Part shown: piece by piece, positions 8,825 to 17,133 of the stretch
Position numbering within the stretch: position 1 is the stretch's first letter
Layout: every line of letters starts with the position of its first letter
Assembly: GCA_019752045.1 (NCBI GenBank)
Contig: JAIEMP010000001.1
Coordinates: 1-64,000, forward strand
Length of the DNA stretch: 64,000 nt
From: Chitinophagaceae bacterium
Lineage (GTDB): Bacteria; Bacteroidota; Bacteroidia; Chitinophagales; Chitinophagaceae
Reading direction: 5' to 3'
The notes under the pieces: model-generated
What the model was told of the DNA's origin: nothing
Databases searched by the model: none
The model's input: the letters and a program-made list of their open reading frames with translations, nothing else
Position numbers and translations under genes: made by a program

Positions 8825-9361
8825 TTAAAACTGATTCTTCCACATCATACTCTCCACCGGCTTATTGTGCTGACCACTGTATTTTGCATTTTTCTTTTGA
8901 TTGTACTTCACTTCAATTTCACCATCTACAGGAAAATAAATGAGCTGGCCAATAGGCATTCCTTTGTACACTTTCACCGGTTGTTTTACAGAAATTTCCA
9001 ATGTCCAGTTGCCGCAAAAGCCCACATCACCTTTACCTGCGGTGGCATGTATGTCAATACCCAAACGGCCTGTAGATGATTTTCCTTCCAGGAATGGAAC
9101 ATGTGCATGTGTTTCGGTGTATTCTAATGTAACACCCAGATAAAAAATATGCGGATACAATACAATGCCTTCATCCGGGATTTCCATGTACTCAATTTCA
9201 TTATGCTTTTTTGCATCAATCATATGATCCTTGTAAATGGCCAAGGTAGCGCCGAGATGAACATCATAGCTGTTACTGCCCAAACATTCACGGTCGTATG
9301 GTTCAACTTTAATGGTTTCTTTTTCAATTTCTTCAAGAATGCGTTTGTCAGAAAGGATCAT
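8825..9361 (-). CDS. dcd: dCTP deaminase
   Basis: The start at 9361 gives a 178-residue protein beginning MILSDKRILEEIEK, the normal N-terminus of the family. A longer in-frame reading from 9400 would place its start codon inside the -7 promoter box, so it is rejected. The enzyme deaminates dCTP to dUTP for dTMP synthesis. Conserved parts include GSNSYDVHLG near residue 30. The SSTGRLGIDIHATAGKGD segment near residue 102 carries the catalytic region, and the C-terminal half contains QPVKVYKGMPIGQL. The length is typical. Confidence 0.95.
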   Translation of the reverse strand: MILSDKRILEEIEKETIKVEPYDRECLGSNSYDVHLGATLAIYKDHMIDAKKHNEIEYMEIPDEGIVLYPHIFYLGVTLEYTETHAHVPFLEGKSSTGRLGIDIHATAGKGDVGFCGNWTLEISVKQPVKVYKGMPIGQLIYFPVDGEIEVKYNQKKNAKYSGQHNKPVESMMWKNQF

Positions 9362-9397
9362 AGTTATATTTGTTGTGCTGAGTTGCGGGTGTGTTCG

Positions 9398-9405
9398 CAA
9401 AAGTA
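9398..9405 (-). promoter_or_regulatory. -7 box of the dcd promoter
   Basis: TACTTTTG on the minus strand, 37 bp upstream of the dcd ATG at 9361. It overlaps the alternative upstream start codon and so argues for the shorter protein. A plus-strand box TATATTTG at 9365-9372 with TTTG 17 bp upstream could serve the divergent phosphopantetheinyl transferase gene. Confidence 0.5.
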
Positions 9406-9458
9406 GCTTTTGAACTGGCTTATTATTAAGGTTGCAATGTAAATTCTAAATCACAGAG

Positions 9459-10088
9459 ATGCCGCTCGTTTATCAACATACTATCAACAGCGCCACAAAA
9501 GCAGGGCTATGGCGTATTGAAGAACCTGAAGAATTTTTCCTTGCAAAAGTCCCCTTGAAACGGGATGTAACTCATCCGCATAAACGGTTGCAACACCTAG
9601 CAGGCCGTTATTTATTGCCAACGCTGTTCGAAGATTTTCCGCTCGAAGAAATTTTAATTGCAGATACCAGAAAACCTTTTTTAGCTGATGAGAAATACCA
9701 CTTCTCCATCTCCCATTGCGGCAACTATGCAGCAGCAGTTGTAAGTTCTACCCAACGTGTTGGAGTGGATATTGAATTACCCACCGATAAAATTTTTCGC
9801 ATCAGCCATAAATTTTTAACCCTCCAGGAAAAAATGTTCCTTGATGAGCAGATGAGCCCATCGCAGCTATTACAACTGGCTACTTTATTATGGAGCACCA
9901 AAGAATCCATGTTTAAATGGTTTGGTGATGGCGGACTCGATTTCCGTGAGCACATGCACATTGAAAATATTGAAGGCAATAATGAAGAAGGAAAATTGAT
10001 CTGCAGTTTTCAGAAATTTGAACCCATACCTCTAACTGTTCATTATCGTTTTATGGAAGAACTGGTGATGAGTTGGGTGGTTAGTTGA
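9459..10088 (+). CDS. 4'-phosphopantetheinyl transferase superfamily protein
   Basis: The 209-residue Sfp/AcpT-type protein has RVGVDIE near residue 103 (Mg-binding Asp and Glu) and the second signature LLWSTKESMFKWFGDG near residue 147. An early HKRLQHLAGRYLL segment matches the CoA-binding R/H region of Sfp-type enzymes. It would transfer phosphopantetheine from CoA to acyl- or peptidyl-carrier proteins. It stands alone between dcd and a beta-barrel gene, so it probably serves housekeeping ACP rather than a local biosynthetic cluster; that is an inference. Confidence 0.88.
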   Translation: MPLVYQHTINSATKAGLWRIEEPEEFFLAKVPLKRDVTHPHKRLQHLAGRYLLPTLFEDFPLEEILIADTRKPFLADEKYHFSISHCGNYAAAVVSSTQRVGVDIELPTDKIFRISHKFLTLQEKMFLDEQMSPSQLLQLATLLWSTKESMFKWFGDGGLDFREHMHIENIEGNNEEGKLICSFQKFEPIPLTVHYRFMEELVMSWVVS

Positions 10089-10156
10089 AGAAAGCCGATA
10101 GTAGTTAGTCAAGATATTAACAACAGTTTAGTTTAGCAAAACCGATAAACAGATCT

Positions 10157-10690
10157 TTAGCGCTTTCTAAGTGGAAAGAGAAAGTCAATCCCTCCATAAA
10201 AAAGGATGTTACTGTTTGTATTGAGATAATATTTTAATGTTGATCGGTTATGGAAAAACGGGCTAAACAACAATCGGACATCATGCTTTTTAAATGGATA
10301 ATATGCAATTGATGCAAAGCCAGCCACTGAAAGATTACTGTTTGTAAAGGTGTAAGGTGTGCACCCGGCACCAATTTCTAACTTTGAAGATTTGGTAAAG
10401 CTGTAATGGAATCCTACCGGAAAAGAAAGAAACAGAGCCCCTCCGTCACGACTTGGTATTGGACCCAACCCACCAATCCCACCACGAAAAAAAAGACCGT
10501 TATTGTAGCTACTCCTGATAATTTTTCTCTGATAATTGATGCTGCCACCAAAGCCAGGACCACCCAGTTCCAAAAAAACAGAGTGGTTACTTTGCACATC
10601 GGTTAATTCCTGAGATTTAACACTGACAAAATGAATTAAGCAGATAAAAAAAGTGAAAGCTGATTGACTTGTTTTTTTTATTGTTAGCAT
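10157..10690 (-). CDS. Hypothetical outer-membrane beta-barrel protein
   Basis: The protein has 177 residues. An N-terminal signal-peptide-like segment (SAFTFFICLIHFVSVKSQ) is followed by alternating amphipathic strands rich in Gly, Tyr and Phe, ending in FPLRKR. It resembles small Bacteroidota porin-family barrels but I do not recognise a specific family. Genes on both sides are unrelated. Function unknown. Confidence 0.6.
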   Translation of the reverse strand: MLTIKKTSQSAFTFFICLIHFVSVKSQELTDVQSNHSVFLELGGPGFGGSINYQRKIIRSSYNNGLFFRGGIGGLGPIPSRDGGALFLSFPVGFHYSFTKSSKLEIGAGCTPYTFTNSNLSVAGFASIAYYPFKKHDVRLLFSPFFHNRSTLKYYLNTNSNILFYGGIDFLFPLRKR

Positions 10691-10733
10691 AAAATAAAGA
10701 TGCGTTCATTACTACAACTGCTGCTTTGTGTAT

Positions 10734-11765
10734 TTAGAAAATATTCACTTCTTTCTCCAACTCAACACCAAACTTAGCATATACGCTTTGCAAGATCTCT
10801 TCGCTTAAATCAAACATTTCTTTTCCCGTTGCTTGCCCATAATTCACCAGAACCAGTGCCTGCTTTGCATGACAGCGGGCATCGCCTTTGCGGTAACCCT
10901 TCCAGCCACATTGTTCAATTAACCAACCCGCAGCGAGTTTTACTTCACCGTTCTCTAATGGATAACCTACAATGGCAGGAAACTGCGATTGTAAATTTTG
11001 AAATTTCTCTTTTGTAATTTGCGGATTCTTAAAAAAACTTCCTGCATTACCAATTACTTTGGGGTCGGGCAATTTAGAAGAGCGGATATTGATCACTGCC
11101 TGCGAAACAGCTGCAACAGATAATTCTTTAATACCCATTTGCTCCAGCTCCTGATTGATGGCTCCATAGCTTGTATGAAAGACAGGCTGTTTACGTAGTT
11201 TATACGTTACACTTAAAATCGCAAACTGATTTTTGTATTGCTGCTTAAATACACTTTCTCTGTAACCAAATGCACAATCTTTATTTGCAAACTTTACAAT
11301 GGTTTTATCATGGAGATGATAGGCTTCCAGTTCTTCAAACACATCTTTGATCTCAACTCCATACGCACCAATATTCTGCATGGGACTTGCACCTACATTA
11401 CCCGGAATTAAACTCAGGTTTTCAATACCGCCCCAACCCTGCTGTACACAATACTGAACAAGGCCATGCCAGTTTTCGCCTGCACCTGCCCGTAAGTAAA
11501 CAAATTCATCATCTTCTTTCAGTTTTTCAAACCCCATGATCTCGTTCTTCAATACCAAGGCATCTACATCTTTTGTAAACAACAAATTACTGCCGCCACC
11601 AAGAATCATCCGCTGACTGTTGGGAGATAATTGTTGCACATACGCCAACAGCTCCTGCAACTTCTCTGCTGAAGAAAAATCTGCAAACAGCTTTGCCTTT
11701 ACATCAATGCCAAATGTATTGTATTGCCGCAATGAAATATTTTGATGAACTTGCATACACTGCAA
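10734..11765 (-). CDS. murB: UDP-N-acetylenolpyruvoylglucosamine reductase MurB
   Basis: The 343-residue FAD enzyme reduces UDP-GlcNAc-enolpyruvate to UDP-MurNAc in peptidoglycan synthesis. The FAD-binding ILGGGSNLL lies near residue 57 and LIPGNVGASPMQNIGAYG near residue 122. YRESVFK is near residue 170. GNAGSFFKNP near residue 240 carries the catalytic serine. The GYRESVFK loop marks a type I MurB. Start is at 11765 or at Met4 (11756). The divergent gene starts only 11 bp away. Confidence 0.95.
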   Translation of the reverse strand: MQCMQVHQNISLRQYNTFGIDVKAKLFADFSSAEKLQELLAYVQQLSPNSQRMILGGGSNLLFTKDVDALVLKNEIMGFEKLKEDDEFVYLRAGAGENWHGLVQYCVQQGWGGIENLSLIPGNVGASPMQNIGAYGVEIKDVFEELEAYHLHDKTIVKFANKDCAFGYRESVFKQQYKNQFAILSVTYKLRKQPVFHTSYGAINQELEQMGIKELSVAAVSQAVINIRSSKLPDPKVIGNAGSFFKNPQITKEKFQNLQSQFPAIVGYPLENGEVKLAAGWLIEQCGWKGYRKGDARCHAKQALVLVNYGQATGKEMFDLSEEILQSVYAKFGVELEKEVNIF

Positions 11766-11776
11766 AATAACAATTT

Positions 11777-12430
11777 ATGAACGAACAAACAGCTGTTGTT
11801 CTCGGTGCAACAGGATTAATCGGCTCACATGTGCTGAAACAATTACTACAGGATGATGCATTCAGCAAAGTAAGGGCCTTGGTAAGAAGGCCTCTTGCAT
11901 TGCAACATCCAAAGCTGGAAGTGATTGTTACAGATTTCAGCAATTATGATCAATATCAAACTAATCTGGGCACAGGTGATTGCATTTTCTCCTGTATTGG
12001 CACAACCAATGCAACTGTGAAAGGCGATAAAGCGTTGTACCGCACCATTGATTTTGACATTCCGGTAAATGCTGCAAGGTTTGGTAAAGAAGCCGGGTTT
12101 AAACAGTTCATCCTTGTTTCATCGGTTGGAGCAAATGCTAACTCATCCTTTTTTTATACCAGGCTGAAAGGTGAAGTGGAAGAGGTCATTGCCAATTTTA
12201 ATTTTAAAAGTTATCATGTCTTCCGTCCTTCTTTTTTAGTGGGTGAACGAACAGAAAAAAGATTGGGTGAAACAATCGGAACAAATCTTTTTAAACTCTT
12301 CAATTTCCTGATTCCATCAAATTACAAAAGCATTACAGGCAAAACGGTTGCTGCAGCCATGGTAAAAGCAGCAAAGAAAGGAAATGAAGGGATGAATTTT
12401 TATTATTACGGGGAGATGATAAAATTGTAA
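11777..12430 (+). CDS. NAD(P)H-binding oxidoreductase (atypical SDR)
   Basis: This 217-residue Rossmann protein has GATGLIGSHVLK at residue 10, as in the HTATIP2/YwnB-like NAD(P)-binding group. VSSVGAN near residue 113 and YTRLKGEVEE near residue 125 correspond to the SDR Ser and Tyr-x3-Lys region, here Y-x3-K (YTRLK). The substrate is unknown. It starts 11 bp from divergent murB, and its 3' end overlaps the promoter of the toxin-antitoxin pair. Confidence 0.8.
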   Translation: MNEQTAVVLGATGLIGSHVLKQLLQDDAFSKVRALVRRPLALQHPKLEVIVTDFSNYDQYQTNLGTGDCIFSCIGTTNATVKGDKALYRTIDFDIPVNAARFGKEAGFKQFILVSSVGANANSSFFYTRLKGEVEEVIANFNFKSYHVFRPSFLVGERTEKRLGETIGTNLFKLFNFLIPSNYKSITGKTVAAAMVKAAKKGNEGMNFYYYGEMIKL

Positions 12431-12435
12431 ATTTG
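12428..12435 (+). promoter_or_regulatory. -7 box before the antitoxin gene
   Basis: TAAATTTG (TAnnTTTG) lies at the stop codon of the preceding gene and 14 bp before the ATG at 12450. It could give the toxin-antitoxin pair its own promoter. No strong -33 is seen. Confidence 0.4.
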
Positions 12436-12449
12436 AGCAAAGCTGATTC

Positions 12450-12653
12450 ATGGCTGAACTGGTAATTAAAACAAAAAATAAAAAAGAGGAGAAAGTTGTC
12501 AAAGCTTTCCTGGAGAGCCTTGAAATTGAATACCTCACTGAAGTACAGGAGGAGCAGGCGCTATACAAAGCAATGCAAAAAGGTAAGAAAAGCAAGACTC
12601 TGACGGCAAAAGAAAAAGTAAGTTTTGTAAAGAAACTTAAATCTGCAAAATGA
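12450..12653 (+). CDS. Putative antitoxin (DUF2683-like)
   Basis: The small charged protein has 67 residues (MAELVIKTKNKKEEKVVKAF...). It has a beta strand followed by two helices, much like the short antitoxins that precede RelE/ParE toxins in Bacteroidota. Its stop overlaps the start of the next gene by 4 nt (ATGA), so the two are translationally coupled. No separate DNA-binding domain is recognisable. The antitoxin role is inferred from gene order and size. Confidence 0.65.
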   Translation: MAELVIKTKNKKEEKVVKAFLESLEIEYLTEVQEEQALYKAMQKGKKSKTLTAKEKVSFVKKLKSAK

Positions 12654-12913
12654 ACGTAACTGTTCGAAAAACTTTTGAAAAAGATGGCTTAAAACTTCCT
12701 GCTTTTATACAGCATCGTATTGCTGATTTATTAGATGAGCTTGAAAAAGCAAATTCCTTAAGTGAAATTTCCAACTGCAAAAAACTTACGGGATTTAAAA
12801 ATGCCTATCGCATTCGAATAGGTGAATATCGTGTCGGATTCTATTGGGATAAATCGTCGTTAGATTTAGTTCGGGTATTAGCAAGGAAAGAAATGTACAG
12901 ATTTTTCCCTTAG
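12650..12913 (+). CDS. RelE/ParE family toxin
   Basis: The 87-residue protein has the RelE/ParE fold pattern. A basic N-terminus and helices (FEKDGLKLPAFIQHRIADLLDEL) come first. Then comes a GFKNAYRIRIGEYRVGFYWD beta hairpin and a C-terminal VRVLARKEMYRFF strand. RelE-type members cleave ribosome-bound mRNA and ParE members poison gyrase. The YRIRIGEYRVGF segment and the C-terminal R-x2-R/Y pattern fit the mRNA-interferase branch better. The ATGA overlap with the upstream gene supports a type II pair. Confidence 0.8.
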   Translation: MNVTVRKTFEKDGLKLPAFIQHRIADLLDELEKANSLSEISNCKKLTGFKNAYRIRIGEYRVGFYWDKSSLDLVRVLARKEMYRFFP

Positions 12914-13002
12914 TTGTTTCAACATCAAATTATCTGCTCTTGAACCTTGCTTTTAACAACAATTCAGATAATAACTATAATGGGAAAGCGTTTTTTAACT
13001 CA

Positions 13003-13524
13003 ATGAAAAGTTTCAAACGAATTTTCTTTACAGCGTTCATTATTCTATCTGTTGGATTTCTTCTTCCTGAACAATTCAATATGCCGGTTTCGGGAGCAGA
13101 CAGATCAAGTTACAATCAACAATCATTCTGGGCTTATCCTTGGGGAACTTCTGTAACTCATAAAGGCGTTGATATATTCTCGAAAGAAGGAACTGATGTT
13201 GTATCTTCTACAGGAGGCTTGGCTCTTTACACAGGTGAAATTAAAAAAGGTGGCAACATCGTATTGATACTTGGGCCAAAATGGAGATTACATTACTATG
13301 CACATCTGAAAGAGATCAAAACTTCAACATTTGCATTTACAAATCATAAAGAAGCAATTGGAACAGTCGGCACAACAGGTAATGCAAAAGGCAAAGCGCC
13401 TCATTTACATTATACCATTCGTTCAATTATACCATTGCCATGGAGAAAGGATGATTCAATTCAGGGTTGGAAAAAGATGTTTTATTTGAACCCGATTGAT
13501 TATTTGAATGATGCTCAACGATAA
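13003..13524 (+). CDS. M23 family metallopeptidase
   Basis: The 173-residue protein starts at the ATG at 13003 (MKSFKRIFFTAFIILSVGFL, a signal peptide or anchor). A TTG 63 bp upstream would add an unlikely polar leader. The catalytic LytM-like domain has HKGVDIF (first zinc His and Asp), the HYYAHLK segment, and PHLHYTI (H-x-H). It probably cuts peptidoglycan cross-bridges in the periplasm. It is compact and lacks extra coiled-coil or LysM domains. The spacer to priA (13525-13569) shows nothing notable. Confidence 0.85.
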   Translation: MKSFKRIFFTAFIILSVGFLLPEQFNMPVSGADRSSYNQQSFWAYPWGTSVTHKGVDIFSKEGTDVVSSTGGLALYTGEIKKGGNIVLILGPKWRLHYYAHLKEIKTSTFAFTNHKEAIGTVGTTGNAKGKAPHLHYTIRSIIPLPWRKDDSIQGWKKMFYLNPIDYLNDAQR

Positions 13525-13569
13525 GTTTCAACTTTTATCGTTCAGGCCGCAAGCAGCGTACCGACCGTA

Positions 13570-16008
13570 TCACATCTTATCTACATCCGGTATCATCACC
13601 ACACTTTTAAAATTGGGATGATTATGCAAATGCACCTGCTGTGCAAGAATCATCTCTTTGCACTGAAGCATCAGTTGCGCATCTTTCGGTAATTTAAAAA
13701 TCAGCTCCATGATGTATTGATTACGGATGCGGTTCACCACAGGTTCTGCCGGACCAATCATATAATTCGCAAACAAGGGTTTCATGTTTTCTGCCACCAG
13801 CAGCGATGCAGCTTCTACCACTTCTTTCAACTTATGTTTAAACGTAAGCTGAATGATGCGTGAAAACGGCGGATAAAAAAATTGTCGCCTGCCTTGTATC
13901 TCTTCTGCAAAAAAAGATCTGTAATCATGTGCTGCCACATACTTTAATACAGGGTGATTGGTATTGGCCACCTGGATCATTACTTTTCCCAAGGCATCTT
14001 TTCGTCCGGCACGGCCACTCACCTGTTCCATTAACTGAAAGCCACGTTCGTTTACACGAAAATCTGCAAAGCTTAACAAACTGTCAGCATCAAGGATACC
14101 AACCAGATTTACATGTTCAAAATCCAAACCCTTTACCACCATCTGTGTACCTACCAGTACATCAATCTTTTGCTGTTCAAAATTCTGGATCAACTGATCA
14201 TGTGCTGTTTTACCACTCACAGTATCATAATCCATTCGTGCAATTTTTGCATGTGGAATTAATTCCTGTAATTGCTCTTCTACTTTTTCTGTACCAAAAT
14301 TCTGCTGTATAAAATCATGACTGCCGCAGGCATCACAGATTGTAACAATGGGATAAACTGTGCCGCAATAGTGACACTGCAGTTTATGTTTGAATTTGTG
14401 ATAGGTTAAACTCACATCGCAATAACGGCAATGCGGAATCCATCCACAGGCTTTGCAAATCTGGTGCGGCGTATAGCCTCTCCTGTTTTGAAACAAGATG
14501 ACCTGCTTCTTCAATTGCAATGATTCTTCGATGGCTTTTTGCAGCACCGGCGCAATCATTACCTTTTCTTTTGTTTGTTTAAAAAGTGGTTTGGTGTCGA
14601 TGAGTTCAATAACGGGTAACTCCCCTTCGCCATAACGTTCATTCAACTCAACCAAACTGTATTTTTCTGTTTGTGTATTGTAATAGGTTTCAATTGAAGG
14701 TGTGCCGCTGCCCAACAATACCTTCGACCCAAATACAGTTGCATAATAAACAGCTGCATCCCGTGCATTGTAACGTGGAGCCGGTTGTTGTTGCTTGTAA
14801 CTGCTGTCGTGCTCTTCATCACAAACAATTAAACCCAAATCAACAAACGGAAGAAACAAGGAACTTCTTGCACCCAGCACAACTTTCAGTTCACCACTCT
14901 TAATCTTGTTCCAGATTTCAATACGCTCGTTTTGGTTGAACTTGCTGTGATAGATGCCAATGTATCCACCAAAATGTTTTTGCAAGCGACGGATGATTTG
15001 TGCAGTTAATGCAATCTCCGGCAACAGGTACAATACCTGTTTTCCCTTTTTGATATACTCTTCAATGAGTTTGATGTAAAGCAATGTTTTACCACTACCG
15101 GTTACGCCATGTAATAAGCATACAGATTTAGATTCAAATGATATTCTTATTTCGTTCAATGCAGTTTGCTGTGCAGCCGTTAATTCAAAATCAATGGAAA
15201 CATTTTTCGGTAGATTCTGTAAGCGATCGACAGCACGTTTTTCTAAAAACAAAATATTCTTCTCAACTAAACCTTTCAACTGTGCATCGCTTGCATTGCT
15301 TTTTTTCAACAATGCGGTCTTGCTCACTTCTCCCTCTGTTTTCATGAGATGCAGATAGCTCAACAATAATTCCATTTGTTTTGGTGCACGGCTCCAGTTG
15401 TTCAACAACTCACTTAGCTGATCTTCATTGTCGTATTGCGGATTGAGTAAAACAAATGTTTCTTTCTTAGCAGAGTATGTTTCCTTCAACGATTCCCATA
15501 CAAAACAAACACGCTTTTCAATCAATCGTTTCACTACCGGATACACATGCGAAGTATCAAGTATCTGCTGTACTTCAGGCAACTTCAATTCTTTGCGGAT
15601 GAGCAATGCTTCTGCCACTAAATATTCATCATGATCGAGTGTAGAAAAATCTTCACCGATCTCTTCGTTATAAACCAAAATGGTTTCACTGCTCAGTTTA
15701 AAATGAGCAGGTAATGCAGCCGCCATCACCTCCCCTTCGGTACACAAATAATAATCGGCAATCCATTGCCACAACTTCAATTGTTCTTCATGAATAATAG
15801 GTTCTGCATCCAATACATTCAAAATAAACTTGGGATCAAAAGCAGATGGCTTGTTGTGATGCAATGTTTTAATCACACCGGCATAACGTTTCTTACGCAG
15901 TTCCACTTCTACACGAACACCTACACGTACCAGCTCCTGCAAACGATCGGGAATGCTCCATGTATAATTTTTAGGGAGCGCAAGTGGTATGATGACTTCT
16001 GCAAACAT
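13570..16008 (-). CDS. priA: Primosomal protein N' (replication restart helicase PriA)
   Basis: Start at 16008 gives 812 residues beginning MFAEVIIPLALPKNYTWSIP. The longer reading from 16104 adds a non-homologous leader that abuts the upstream stop codon. The N-terminal 3'-DNA-binding domain is followed by Walker A GVTGSGKT and DEEH (CDEEHDSSYKQQQP). Eight zinc cysteines (CKACGW, CRYCD, CHYCG, CDACG) sit inside the helicase core, and helicase motif VI is QVSGRAGRKDALG. PriA reloads the replisome at stalled forks. The acyltransferase gene ends 95 bp upstream. Confidence 0.95.
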   Translation of the reverse strand: MFAEVIIPLALPKNYTWSIPDRLQELVRVGVRVEVELRKKRYAGVIKTLHHNKPSAFDPKFILNVLDAEPIIHEEQLKLWQWIADYYLCTEGEVMAAALPAHFKLSSETILVYNEEIGEDFSTLDHDEYLVAEALLIRKELKLPEVQQILDTSHVYPVVKRLIEKRVCFVWESLKETYSAKKETFVLLNPQYDNEDQLSELLNNWSRAPKQMELLLSYLHLMKTEGEVSKTALLKKSNASDAQLKGLVEKNILFLEKRAVDRLQNLPKNVSIDFELTAAQQTALNEIRISFESKSVCLLHGVTGSGKTLLYIKLIEEYIKKGKQVLYLLPEIALTAQIIRRLQKHFGGYIGIYHSKFNQNERIEIWNKIKSGELKVVLGARSSLFLPFVDLGLIVCDEEHDSSYKQQQPAPRYNARDAAVYYATVFGSKVLLGSGTPSIETYYNTQTEKYSLVELNERYGEGELPVIELIDTKPLFKQTKEKVMIAPVLQKAIEESLQLKKQVILFQNRRGYTPHQICKACGWIPHCRYCDVSLTYHKFKHKLQCHYCGTVYPIVTICDACGSHDFIQQNFGTEKVEEQLQELIPHAKIARMDYDTVSGKTAHDQLIQNFEQQKIDVLVGTQMVVKGLDFEHVNLVGILDADSLLSFADFRVNERGFQLMEQVSGRAGRKDALGKVMIQVANTNHPVLKYVAAHDYRSFFAEEIQGRRQFFYPPFSRIIQLTFKHKLKEVVEAASLLVAENMKPLFANYMIGPAEPVVNRIRNQYIMELIFKLPKDAQLMLQCKEMILAQQVHLHNHPNFKSVVMIPDVDKM

Positions 16009-16103
16009 CCGGTGAATGGTCAATTGTGAATAGTGAATATGCAATTTAAAGAGTATGCACCGAATGAGACAGTAAAAATTATCGAACACCCACACACGAA
16101 TCA

Positions 16104-16862
16104 CTACTCACCACTCCCGATCCAGCCCGCTTTATACTCAATCAACTTTTGCTCCATCAAATCATATACTTTTTTCTTCAGTGCTTCCACATCAAAAGGC
16201 GTGTAACCTTCGGGAGAAATTTCTTCCAGATAAACGGTGCGAAGCTTACCGGGTGATAAAGCAAAGATGCTGCTCCAGTGCATACGATCCACTCCATCTA
16301 AAAACAACATTGGCTTAATGGGAGTTTGTGTTTCAATGGCTAAACGAAAAGCACCATCATAAAAATCAATCAACGGTTTGTCAGTCATATTAAACGTTCC
16401 TTCGGGAGCGATATAAATGGAAATTTCCTTACTTAAAACCGATTTCAACGTCTTTACACTTCTTGCCCTGTTTTCAGCACTGCCTCTTATAACCGGCACC
16501 ACGGCTGCTTTGTAGATGATACCAAAGATGGGCACATTGCCTGTTTCTGCTTTTCCCAGAATACGTAATGGCCGGCGAATAGCTTTCAACATCTGCGGAA
16601 TATCCATGTACGAGTTATGATTGCTCACAAAAATATAAGGCTGATGCGGTTTGATTTCCTGCTCAACAATGCGTTTATGAAAAATACCGATGAGGAACAA
16701 CCACAGATCGGCCCACCAATGCGCCAGCTGCATCACCACATTGCCTCCGGTTATTTTTCCAAACAACGATCCAATGATCACAAATGGAACAACAATAAAC
16801 ATGATCAGTACAAACAGGATCATGGCATAGATGGCGTAAATGTATTGTAAGGGCTTTAACAC
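16104..16862 (-). CDS. 1-acyl-sn-glycerol-3-phosphate acyltransferase
   Basis: The 252-residue protein has one or two N-terminal membrane helices. The PlsC/LPLAT signature NHNSYMD (HX4D) is near residue 82, RSAENRARS near residue 125 and PEGTFN near residue 152. It would acylate lysophosphatidic acid to phosphatidic acid or act on a related lysolipid. The start codon is GTG at 16862-16860. It gives the expected N-terminus MLKPLQYIYAIYAM and lies right at the edge of a GC-rich repeat. It may share a transcript with priA. Confidence 0.88.
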   Translation of the reverse strand: MLKPLQYIYAIYAMILFVLIMFIVVPFVIIGSLFGKITGGNVVMQLAHWWADLWLFLIGIFHKRIVEQEIKPHQPYIFVSNHNSYMDIPQMLKAIRRPLRILGKAETGNVPIFGIIYKAAVVPVIRGSAENRARSVKTLKSVLSKEISIYIAPEGTFNMTDKPLIDFYDGAFRLAIETQTPIKPMLFLDGVDRMHWSSIFALSPGKLRTVYLEEISPEGYTPFDVEALKKKVYDLMEQKLIEYKAGWIGSGE

Positions 16863-16931
16863 CTCACCCTCCCTAGCTTCGCTACTAACCTACACACAGT
16901 TTGGTTACCTCTCCAAAGAGAGAGGGAGCGG
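16861..16931. repeat. Start-side GC-rich repeat before the acyltransferase
   Basis: CACCTCACCCTCCCT at one end and CCTCTCC-AAAGA-GAGAGGGAG at the other form an imperfect palindrome. The end GGGTGAGG (minus strand) touches the GTG start codon. The same end abuts or lies close to start codons at 21744, 24597 and 25584. The rest of the spacer to 17104 has no gene. Confidence 0.6.
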
Positions 16932-17104
16932 TACTGCAAATCATTTTCCTGCATGTGTGTCTTCCGTTTCATCATAACATTTCTATTCATCAATCATTTC
17001 TATTTGTACTTATTGTGGTTTTTTACATCACGTCTGAAGCTTCTTTAAACAACAAATTTGCAAATAATTAATTTAGTGAAACAAGCTGGCTTTGTGCTTT
17101 GTAA

Positions 17105-17133
17105 AGCCCCTCCTTTGGAGGGGTTTGGGGAGG
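17105..17133. repeat. Stop-side GC-rich repeat
   Basis: CCCCTCC-TTT-GGAGGGG hairpin plus TTTGGGGAGG, ending at the stop codon of the minus-strand DUF4258 gene. Confidence 0.65.

Noticed and set aside
9362-9400. Longer start for dcd
   Set aside because: Its ATG lies inside a good -7 promoter box, and the family N-terminus begins at MILSDKRI.
10406-10606. 66-residue plus-strand frame antisense to the beta-barrel gene
   Set aside because: Antisense of a protein with a signal peptide and barrel pattern; no supporting start or composition.
13860-14312. 150-residue plus-strand frame inside priA
   Set aside because: Antisense to the conserved helicase core and zinc cysteines; the composition (many His, Leu, Gln) reflects reversed codons.
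16009-16104. Longer start for priA (32 extra residues)
   Set aside because: The extension fills the spacer after the acyltransferase stop and is not part of the PriA N-terminal pattern MFAEVIIPL.
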